A DNA stretch of 11,027 bases from Mobilitalea sp. Its GTDB lineage: Bacteria; Bacillota_A; Clostridia; Lachnospirales; Lachnospiraceae. Positions 6,775 through 11,027 of the stretch are shown here, piece by piece. The stretch lies in the NCBI GenBank assembly GCA_029974875.1, contig JARKQP010000794.1, forward strand, positions 1-11,027. The letters are read 5' to 3'. A program made the translations under genes and the position numbers. The notes beneath the pieces are model-generated. The model searched no databases. It saw nothing but the letters and a program-made list of their open reading frames with translations, and was not told the DNA's origin. The stretch's first letter is position 1; each line of letters starts with the position of its first letter.

Positions 6775-8538
6775 ATGAATATAATTTTTTTATCCGAATT
6801 AGCCGACAAAGCCTTTATTAACCATATGAATACCAAGGGTACCGTTATTCTCGTCCCTAAGGATGACCGCTTTGATCCGAGGATCGGCAGCCATCCGGAT
6901 CTTGTCATATCCATTCTTGACGATACCCTGGTCATAGATGAAAATGCCCACAAGAATATCTTTCAGCAATTAGATGCCCTGAACCTTCCTTATGTGACCG
7001 GAAGTGGGGAGCTTGCCGCCTCCTATCCGCAGGATATCGCCTATAATGCGGTAATCACAAAGGATTATTTTCTCCATAGGATCAGCCATACCAACCCCCT
7101 TCTCCTTCTGCACAGCCAGTCTGCAGGCAAAAAAATAATCCCTGTCAAACAGGGCTATACCAAATGCTCCACGGTAGTGGTAAATGACAATACCCTGATC
7201 ACCAGTGACCAGGGCATCTACCATAGCGCAAAGGATTTTATGAACCTGCTGCTAGTCCAGCCGGGCCATGTCCTCCTGGAGGGCTTTGACTCCGGTTTCC
7301 TGGGAGGTGCCAGCGGGGTAATCGGGGATACAGTAATCTTCCACGGCGATTTAAGCAGGCATCCCGACTTCTTAAGGATCAAGGCTTTCCTTGAAGCTGC
7401 ACAGAAAAAGCTGCTGTATTTTAATGGGTTTCCCTTAACGGATATTGGTTCCATCCTTGTATTTAAATATCAGGAGCGCCATGACGAGAAAAGCCCGCAC
7501 TACCGGAAGCATGTTAATATCCCAATATTTATCTCACATGAGGGCTGTCCCAACGACTGCGTATTCTGCAACCAAAGGAAAATCACTGCCAAGCTTGAAC
7601 CTATGACTCTGGATGAGGTGTCTGGACAGATTGAAACCTACACCTCTACCCTAGATGACAGAACCTATATTGAGCTTGCCTTCTTCGGGGGGAGCTTTAC
7701 CGGTATAGCTGCCCAGCTTCAGGAGCGCTATCTTAAATTAGCTTACGAATATAAGAAGGCCGGTAAGCTGCATGCCATCCGCCTTTCAACCAGACCGGAT
7801 TATATTTCTTCTGAAATTCTTGACCGGTTAAAGCGGTATGGCGTCGATACCATTGAGCTTGGTGTCCAATCCCTGGATGATGAGGTTCTTAAGGCCTCCA
7901 ACCGGGGACACCTTACTCTTGATGTCTATCAGGCCGTTGCTTTAATTAAAACCTATGGCTTCCAGCTTGGAATCCAACTGATGGTAGGCCTGCCTGGGGA
8001 CACAAAAGAACGGGCTGTCCTTTCCGCCAAGCTTGCAGCTTTACTAAGACCTGATTTTGTCCGCATCTATCCTACCCTTGTCATCAAAGAAACAGAGTTG
8101 CTCCGGCTTTGCTACCAGGGCGGCTATCATCCCCTATCCATAGAAGAGGCGGTTGACTGGACAAAGGACATGTATCAGGTGTTTTTAAGGAACCATATCC
8201 CGGTCATCCGCATAGGCTTGCAGCCCACAGATCTGATCGCCGAGGGTAAGGAAGTTCTTTATGGTCCCTTCCATCCTGCCTTCCGGCAGCTGGTAGAGAG
8301 TGCTTATTTTCTGGATCGGCTTAGAAGTAAGCTGGATGACCAAGGCTCTGCCCTGGATAAGGCTTCCCATATAGAAATCCTGTGCAATCCAAAGGATTTA
8401 TCACAGGTAATTGGACATAAGCGCAGAAACATGCTTGAACTGGAGGGAGAATTTCCACACCTCCAGGTGATACCCGATGAAAGCATACGCCCTATGACGG
8501 TTGACTTACGGCTTCCTTTGCTGTCGGAAAGGCACTGA
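6775..8538 (+). CDS. Fusion: DUF6873-like (GME-fold) N-terminal domain + Elp3/YhcC-type radical SAM enzyme
   Basis: A 587-residue protein with two clear parts. Residues 1 to about 235 match, from memory, the DUF6873 family assigned to the guanidino-group-modifying-enzyme fold (FDPRIGSHPDLVI, CSTVVVNDNTLITSDQGI, DSGFLGGASGVIGDTVIF). No activity is known to me for it. From about residue 246 (HVNIPIFISHEGCPNDC) begins a radical SAM domain with C258-x3-C262-x2-C265 to bind the 4Fe-4S cluster and S-adenosylmethionine, FGGSFTG near 304-310, and ELGVQSLDDEVL at 361-372. The C-terminal part resembles the Radical_SAM_C region of Elp3/YhcC-like proteins. No tRNA-acetylating GNAT domain is attached. The frame is continuous with no stop between the domains. 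It is transcribed from its own promoter, divergent from the GNAT gene, and no partner gene follows. Confidence 0.88.
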   Translation: MNIIFLSELADKAFINHMNTKGTVILVPKDDRFDPRIGSHPDLVISILDDTLVIDENAHKNIFQQLDALNLPYVTGSGELAASYPQDIAYNAVITKDYFLHRISHTNPLLLLHSQSAGKKIIPVKQGYTKCSTVVVNDNTLITSDQGIYHSAKDFMNLLLVQPGHVLLEGFDSGFLGGASGVIGDTVIFHGDLSRHPDFLRIKAFLEAAQKKLLYFNGFPLTDIGSILVFKYQERHDEKSPHYRKHVNIPIFISHEGCPNDCVFCNQRKITAKLEPMTLDEVSGQIETYTSTLDDRTYIELAFFGGSFTGIAAQLQERYLKLAYEYKKAGKLHAIRLSTRPDYISSEILDRLKRYGVDTIELGVQSLDDEVLKASNRGHLTLDVYQAVALIKTYGFQLGIQLMVGLPGDTKERAVLSAKLAALLRPDFVRIYPTLVIKETELLRLCYQGGYHPLSIEEAVDWTKDMYQVFLRNHIPVIRIGLQPTDLIAEGKEVLYGPFHPAFRQLVESAYFLDRLRSKLDDQGSALDKASHIEILCNPKDLSQVIGHKRRNMLELEGEFPHLQVIPDESIRPMTVDLRLPLLSERH

Positions 8539-8650
8539 CTGATGGAACGCTTTCCAATTCCAGTAAGAATTGATACTTGATCTGGTTGATATTAAAATCC
8601 TGCATAACTCTTTTCAATTTTATGCTAAATGTAGAACATTCCATTTCTTC

Positions 8651-8679
8651 TTTACAATATATGTACTGCGTGTTATATT
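8651..8679 (+). promoter_or_regulatory. Promoter of the antisense (antitoxin) RNA
   Basis: TTTACA (8651-8656), a 17-bp spacer and TATATT (8674-8679) preceded by TGT, an extended -10. No open frame follows. The predicted transcript starts near 8686 and faces the toxin gene. Confidence 0.65.
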
Positions 8680-8696
8680 TAAATTAGAAAAGGAAC

Positions 8697-8723
8697 AATC
8701 GCCCACAAGGTGGTTGACCGATT
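8697..8723 (-). terminator. Probable terminator of the toxin mRNA
   Basis: On the minus strand, AATCG and CGATT close a stem that also contains CCAC and GTGG around a 3-nt loop. It is followed by GTTCCTTTTCT, a moderate U-rich tail. The same sequence lies in the 5' part of the antisense RNA. Confidence 0.5.
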
Positions 8724-8731
8724 ATAAAAGT

Positions 8732-8774
8732 AGAAATTCCACCCGTACCGGTCAAGTATCAGGGTGGTTTTTCT
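8732..8774 (+). terminator. Intrinsic terminator of the antisense RNA
   Basis: CCACCC (8739-8744) pairs with GGGTGG (8762-8767), which is followed by TTTTT. The stem can be extended by AGAAA (8732-8736) pairing with TTTCT (8770-8774). The 17-nt loop is fairly large. Confidence 0.65.
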
Positions 8775-8782
8775 ATGTATGG

Positions 8783-8872
8783 CTACTTACAAAACGTAAA
8801 AACGAACGTAAGCAATGCCAAAAGGAAAATACCGAAAGTCAGTATATCCTTAAAATCAAAATGATTTTTCAT
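8783..8872 (-). CDS. Holin-like type I toxin (Hol_Tox-like small membrane peptide)
   Basis: A 29-residue peptide with a short charged N-terminus (MKNHFDFKD), one transmembrane segment (ILTFGIFLLALLTFVFTF) and a basic end (CK). This matches the putative holin-like toxin family of Firmicutes, whose members insert into the cytoplasmic membrane and are silenced by antisense RNA. The start at 8872 is chosen because GGAGGTG (8879-8885) lies exactly 6 nt upstream; the ATG six bases earlier abuts that site directly. The Shine-Dalgarno is held in a 10-bp stem. A promoter lies at 8940-8968, and a convergent antisense RNA covers the 3' UTR. The longer frame reaching upstream to about 9001 is non-coding leader. 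Confidence 0.82.
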   Translation of the reverse strand: MKNHFDFKDILTFGIFLLALLTFVFTFCK

Positions 8873-8879
8873 AGGCATC

Positions 8880-8904
8880 ACCTCCATTCCTAAAGAATGA
8901 AGGT
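8880..8904 (-). promoter_or_regulatory. Stem that sequesters the toxin Shine-Dalgarno
   Basis: In the minus-strand RNA, ACCUUCAUUC pairs with GAAUGGAGGU over ten pairs, one of them G-U, around a 5-nt loop. It covers most of GGAGGTG. The wobble position would be a C-A mismatch in a plus-strand RNA, so the fold belongs to the toxin transcript. Confidence 0.75.
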
Positions 8905-8939
8905 CAACGCACCCTGTAACACGGTTGTTCCATAACCAT

Positions 8940-8968
8940 AGTTTACCATATCCCCATACGGCTGACAA
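8940..8968 (-). promoter_or_regulatory. Toxin promoter
   Basis: On the minus strand, TTGTCA (8963-8968), a 17-bp spacer and TAAACT (8940-8945) preceded by TGG. The transcript would start near 8933, giving a leader of about 60 nt that includes the sequestering stem. Confidence 0.75.
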
Positions 8969-9036
8969 CTTATATATAAATACAACAAAACATCGATACA
9001 ATCCCTCAAAGACCGGACAGAATAATAAGGAAGCCG

Positions 9037-9068
9037 TTCATAAAGCTGTCCTACTTCATAAAGCTGTC
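9037..9068. repeat. 14-bp direct repeat at the 3' end of csoR
   Basis: TTCATAAAGCTGTC occurs at 9037-9050 and 9055-9068, offset by 18 bp. The second copy encodes the last codons of csoR and the first lies just past its stop codon, so it looks like a local duplication. Confidence 0.8.
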
Positions 9069-9407
9069 AATTGCTTTATTCAGGTTTTCAATTGCCTTGT
9101 GGTCACCGGATTCTACCGCATCCACGATGCAATGCTCCAGATGATCCTTTAGGATCACCTTTCCTGTATTATTCAGCGCCGCTATTACCGCCGCTAATTG
9201 TATCAGTACCTCACTGCAGTCCTTTCCGTCCTCGATCATGCGCTTTACTGAGTTCAGGTGGCCGCTGGCCCGGGACAGCCGGGCAAGCACTGCCTTTGTA
9301 TTTTGATGGCTGTGGGCATGGTTCCCGTGTACCTGCCCCTCCCCGTGTCTATGTATAATTTCCGTTCCATCCTCTTTTATATGGGTGTGGGTTTGCTTTT
9401 TATCCAA
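9051..9407 (-). CDS. csoR: CsoR-family copper-sensing repressor with His-rich N-terminus
   Basis: A 118-residue protein from the TTG at 9407. The core is the DUF156/CsoR helical fold (AVLARLSRASGHLNSVKRMI). The Cu(I) ligand set is complete with canonical spacing: Cys64 in KDCSEVL, His89 and Cys93 in KDHLEHC (C-x24-H-x3-C). In apo form such proteins repress copper export genes and release DNA on binding Cu(I). The first 34 residues hold eight His (THTH, HRH, HGNHAHSH), which may add metal binding. I prefer the TTG because GAGGAGG lies 10 nt upstream and a TATAAT box sits only 3 nt before the upstream ATG at 9440, which would make that ATG nearly leaderless; the longer 129-residue form is the alternative. 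No copper ATPase or chaperone gene is in view. Confidence 0.88.
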   Translation of the reverse strand: MDKKQTHTHIKEDGTEIIHRHGEGQVHGNHAHSHQNTKAVLARLSRASGHLNSVKRMIEDGKDCSEVLIQLAAVIAALNNTGKVILKDHLEHCIVDAVESGDHKAIENLNKAIDSFMK

Positions 9408-9443
9408 GGTTCTCCATCCTCCTCTGTTTTTTGATACCATGCT

Positions 9444-9482
9444 ATTATAAAATCCGATATAAGGGCGAATTGGGACGTTCCC
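9444..9482 (-). promoter_or_regulatory. csoR promoter region with a GC-rich palindrome
   Basis: On the minus strand, TATAAT (9444-9449) with no recognisable -35. A palindrome, GGGA-N3-TCCC (9472-9482), occupies the position just upstream of the -35. CsoR operators are GC-rich pseudopalindromes, so this is a candidate autoregulatory site, though its sequence is not a close match to operators I know. Confidence 0.4.
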
Positions 9483-9485
9483 TAT

Positions 9486-9605
9486 TCATTCCCTACCGGT
9501 GATCCTGTCCAACAACGGTTTTGAAAAATTGATATTAAAGAATTCGATGAGAGGCCCCATGAAGATCCTGGCCATCATTTTTTTATCCAATCCCCTATTT
9601 ATCAT
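9486..9605 (-). CDS. 39-codon ORF overlapping the end of merR
   Basis: The ATG at 9603-9605 overlaps the merR TGA in the ATGA arrangement that is typical of translational coupling. GGGG lies 7 nt before it, inside the merR end. The frame runs 39 codons to TGA at 9486-9488. The peptide is basic with hydrophobic patches (MMARIFMGPLIEFF, then SKPLLDRITGRE). It is too polar for a clear transmembrane helix, and I do not recognise a family. It ends about 37 bp before the csoR -10 box. It may be a small protein cotranscribed with merR or the remains of a longer gene. Confidence 0.4.
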   Translation of the reverse strand: MINRGLDKKMMARIFMGPLIEFFNINFSKPLLDRITGRE

Positions 9606-10363
9606 ATGCTGTCCCCATTTTCCCCCTCTGCTTCCAGGAGCTCAATCCAAATTTTATAATAATCATACCGGATTCCATCCATTGCCGTTATAAGATATCT
9701 GCCGACTATTTGCTTGGCTCTGTAACCATGCTTTTGGATATATCCAAGATGCTCCTTCAGATTATTCTCCTCCGGGTCATCCACTGATATCCGCAAAATG
9801 CATTGGAGGAACCTATTGCCTGTTTCCCTGTTTTCCCATATGGTTTCTCCCTTCAACCCTTCCCCTGAGACGACAGTCCCATACTGTATCCTAGGCTTCC
9901 CTTCTAAAGGTATGAGGATTGCAAAGTCATAGGGATTGCCCAGGCGAAAATGCGATATATCAAACTCAACCATCCTGTCCATATCCGGCCTGTACCTGGA
10001 ATATGGGTCTGCCTGCAGCATTTTTACCTCTTTTATCTTACTCCTTCGGAGCATAATTCCTTTTTTTATTTCCTTTAATTTTTTAATCTGTGCATCTATG
10101 TCTTCCTGTGTGTCGCAGAGGATGTCATCAAATTCCTCCAGCGTTACTTCGAATATTTTTCTCAACTTCGCGACGGGTATGTTAAGGCTCCGGTAAAAGA
10201 CAATGTCACTGATATCCAGGATCTGCTTTAAGGTATATTCCCTGTAATCATTGACCTGGTTCCGGTCCATTTGGATCAAATTTTCCGTTCCCCAATACCT
10301 TAGGGTAGACTTGGGTATTTGAAAGATCTCCGAAACCTCACCGATATTATACTTTTCTTTCAA
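9602..10363 (-). CDS. MerR-family transcriptional regulator
   Basis: A 253-residue protein. The N-terminal MerR helix-turn-helix lies at residues about 5-25 (YNIGEVSEIFQIPKSTLRYW), followed by the wing (DYREYTLKQILDI) and a long dimerisation helix to about residue 115. The C-terminal about 130 residues look like a GyrI/BmrR-type small-molecule-binding domain, as in regulators of multidrug pumps. The start is TTG at 10361-10363; nothing else fits the HTH start, and a GGCGGGGA site lies upstream. It is divergent from a MATE pump gene across a 300-bp region. Two promoters with 19-bp spacers there suggest that it activates the pump and controls itself. Confidence 0.9.
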   Translation of the reverse strand: MKEKYNIGEVSEIFQIPKSTLRYWGTENLIQMDRNQVNDYREYTLKQILDISDIVFYRSLNIPVAKLRKIFEVTLEEFDDILCDTQEDIDAQIKKLKEIKKGIMLRRSKIKEVKMLQADPYSRYRPDMDRMVEFDISHFRLGNPYDFAILIPLEGKPRIQYGTVVSGEGLKGETIWENRETGNRFLQCILRISVDDPEENNLKEHLGYIQKHGYRAKQIVGRYLITAMDGIRYDYYKIWIELLEAEGENGDSI

Positions 10364-10454
10364 TCGATCCCCGCCTTCCCTGGAATTAAACCAGCCATGT
10401 TTTAACCTTTATTCTAATCTTTTTTTAAGCTTCATTTTAAGCTTTGCATTTCAC

Positions 10455-10485
10455 AATATACTTTCTTGCCTATTTCATTGTACAA
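10455..10485 (-). promoter_or_regulatory. merR promoter with 19-bp spacer
   Basis: On the minus strand, TTGTAC (10480-10485), a 19-bp spacer and TATATT (10455-10460). The elongated spacer is the hallmark of promoters twisted into activity by MerR proteins, which points to autoregulation. Confidence 0.5.
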
Positions 10486-10502
10486 CCTTATACATTGTAC
10501 AA
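10476..10502. repeat. Two direct repeats of CATTGTACAA upstream of the MATE promoter
   Basis: The 10-bp unit occurs at 10476-10485 and 10493-10502, offset by 17 bp. Each contains the palindrome TTGTACAA. The first overlaps the merR -35; the second ends 9 bp before the MATE -35. They may be operators. Confidence 0.6.
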
Positions 10503-10511
10503 TAAAAGTTC

Positions 10512-10542
10512 TTGACATTCAAGCCACTTTAACGTTTATACT
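10512..10542 (+). promoter_or_regulatory. MATE promoter with 19-bp spacer and MerR-type dyad
   Basis: A perfect TTGACA (10512-10517), a 19-bp spacer and TATACT (10537-10542). Within it lies an imperfect palindrome (10515-10535, AC-x-TTCAAG, CCA, CTTTAA-x-GT) centred near the spacer midpoint, the normal position for a MerR dimer. Confidence 0.75.
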
Positions 10543-10558
10543 CCTTACTGTTACAGAA

Positions 10559-10640
10559 TTTATAGATAATCGCAAAACTCAAATCCGCCGCTATTTTTCA
10601 TACAATCCGTGCGGGTATTCTGAAAGCAGGTATCTATAAA
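10559..10640 (+). other. Candidate structured leader of the MATE mRNA
   Basis: A perfect 10-bp inverted repeat, TTTATAGATA (10559-10568) and TATCTATAAA (10631-10640), closes an 82-nt segment. It contains a second stem in which 10583-10588 pairs with 10611-10616 (ATCCGC with GCGGGT, one G-U). It lies between the promoter and the Shine-Dalgarno (GGAGG at 10650-10654). I do not recognise it as a known riboswitch class. Confidence 0.4.
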
Positions 10641-10663
10641 AACTTAGCTGGAGGTATCAGTTT

Positions 10664-11027
10664 ATGAATATGAAACGGGATTTTTTCAAATATGTTATCC
10701 CATCCGTGATCTCCCTTCTCTTTACCGGCATCTATGTAAGCGTCGATGGTTTATTTGTCGGAAGGGCTGTGGGTGATGCAGGCATTGCTGCCATCAATAT
10801 TGCATGGCCTATCGCCGCCGTAATCTTAGCCGCAGGAACAGGCCTCGGAATGGGTGGGGCTATCAATATCTCCCATCACCTGGGGGCAGGCAGGAAGGAG
10901 CTGGCTGATAAAGCCCTTGGCAATACCTTGTCCTAATTGCTCCTCGCTTCCGCCCTGCTAACCTTGACAACCTTACTATTTTCGAAGCCGCGGTTAAGGC
11001 TGATGTGTGCGGACGGAGAATTACTTG
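10664..11027 (+). pseudogene. MATE-family efflux pump interrupted by an in-frame TAA (3' end beyond window)
   Basis: MATE proteins are 12-helix membrane exporters (about 450 residues) that expel drugs using Na+ or H+ gradients. The frame begins at the ATG at 10664, preceded by GGAGG at 9 nt. The first 90 codons give a typical N-terminus (FFKYVIPSVISLLFTGIYVS; VDGLFVGRAVGDAGIAAINI; GTGLGMGGAINISHHLGAGR). A TAA at 10934-10936 then interrupts it. The same frame continues after the stop with MATE-like sequence (LLLASALLTLTTLLFSKPRL, then RLMCADGELL) to the window edge, so this is a point nonsense change and not the natural end. It is expected to be under the divergent MerR regulator. A sequencing error or phase-variable or suppressed stop cannot be excluded. 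Confidence 0.8.

Larger units (their letters stand above)
8686..8776 (+). ncRNA. Predicted type I antitoxin antisense RNA
   Basis: A roughly 90-nt transcript predicted from the promoter at 8651-8679 and the terminator at 8732-8774. It contains two hairpins. Hairpin A (8697-8723) pairs AATCG with CGATT and CCAC with GTGG. Hairpin B is the terminator. It is wholly complementary to the predicted 3' UTR of the toxin mRNA and ends 9 nt short of the toxin stop codon. This is the layout of TxpA/RatA-like and Fst-like systems, where the antisense RNA blocks translation or triggers degradation of the toxin mRNA. The 5' end is inferred. Confidence 0.6.

Noticed and set aside
8539..8640. Terminator for the radical SAM gene (TGGAA-CGCT-TTCCA)
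   Set aside because: The 5-bp stem has no following T-run. The gene may instead terminate at the hairpin at 8732-8774 or be unresolved.
8783..9001. A 72-codon minus-strand frame ending with the holin-like toxin
   Set aside because: Its first about 43 codons cover the toxin promoter and leader. The ideal ribosome binding site and the family length place the start at 8872.
10420..10446. Duplicated TTTTAAGCTT in the merR leader as a terminator or operator
   Set aside because: AAGCTT is self-complementary and the region is AT-rich. There is no T-run in the right place on either strand.
1..11027. CRISPR array, tRNA/rRNA genes, insertion sequences or prophage ends
   Set aside because: No regularly spaced repeats, no tRNA or rRNA signatures, and no transposase or integrase-like protein were found on either strand.

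Overview
The window looks like the chromosome of a low-to-moderate GC Gram-positive anaerobe of the Clostridia, most likely Lachnospiraceae. The signs are strong purine-rich Shine-Dalgarno sites, several TTG starts, AT-rich intergenic stretches, and gene families typical of that group: a DUF6873-type domain joined to a radical SAM enzyme, a short ProB, a CsoR with a His-rich N-terminus, and a holin-like type I toxin. This assignment rests on family recall, not on a search.

Region 1 (1-3108, minus strand) is a likely co-directional unit. A divergent Fpg/Nei-family protein is followed by a lipoprotein of unknown function, then by a LacI-family regulator that runs off the left edge. Region 2 (3109-5824) is AT-rich. 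It holds a possible 28-codon ORF, a deletion scar of nanE that keeps its promoter, ribosome binding site and terminator, a LysR regulator, a divergent 28-codon ORF, and a solitary proB with no proA beside it. Region 3 (5819-8538) has a GNAT acetyltransferase, convergent with proB and overlapping it by 6 bp, and the divergent DUF6873/radical SAM fusion gene.

Region 4 (about 8650-8970) is a compact type I toxin-antitoxin locus. A 29-residue hydrophobic holin-like toxin is encoded on the minus strand, and its Shine-Dalgarno is buried in a 10-bp stem. A convergent antisense RNA of about 90 nt on the plus strand has its own sigma-A-type promoter and intrinsic terminator and covers the toxin 3' UTR. 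Region 5 (9051-9605) carries csoR and a 39-codon ORF that overlaps the end of merR by ATGA. Region 6 (9602-11027) is a MerR regulator divergent from a MATE efflux pump. Both predicted promoters there have the 19-bp spacer typical of MerR control. The MATE gene is interrupted by an in-frame TAA after 90 codons, although pump-like sequence continues to the window edge.

The strongest candidates for a second look are the toxin-antitoxin locus, the DUF6873/radical SAM fusion, the nanE deletion scar with intact expression signals, the Fpg-family protein lacking catalytic residues, and the MerR/MATE control region with its structured leader and interrupted pump.
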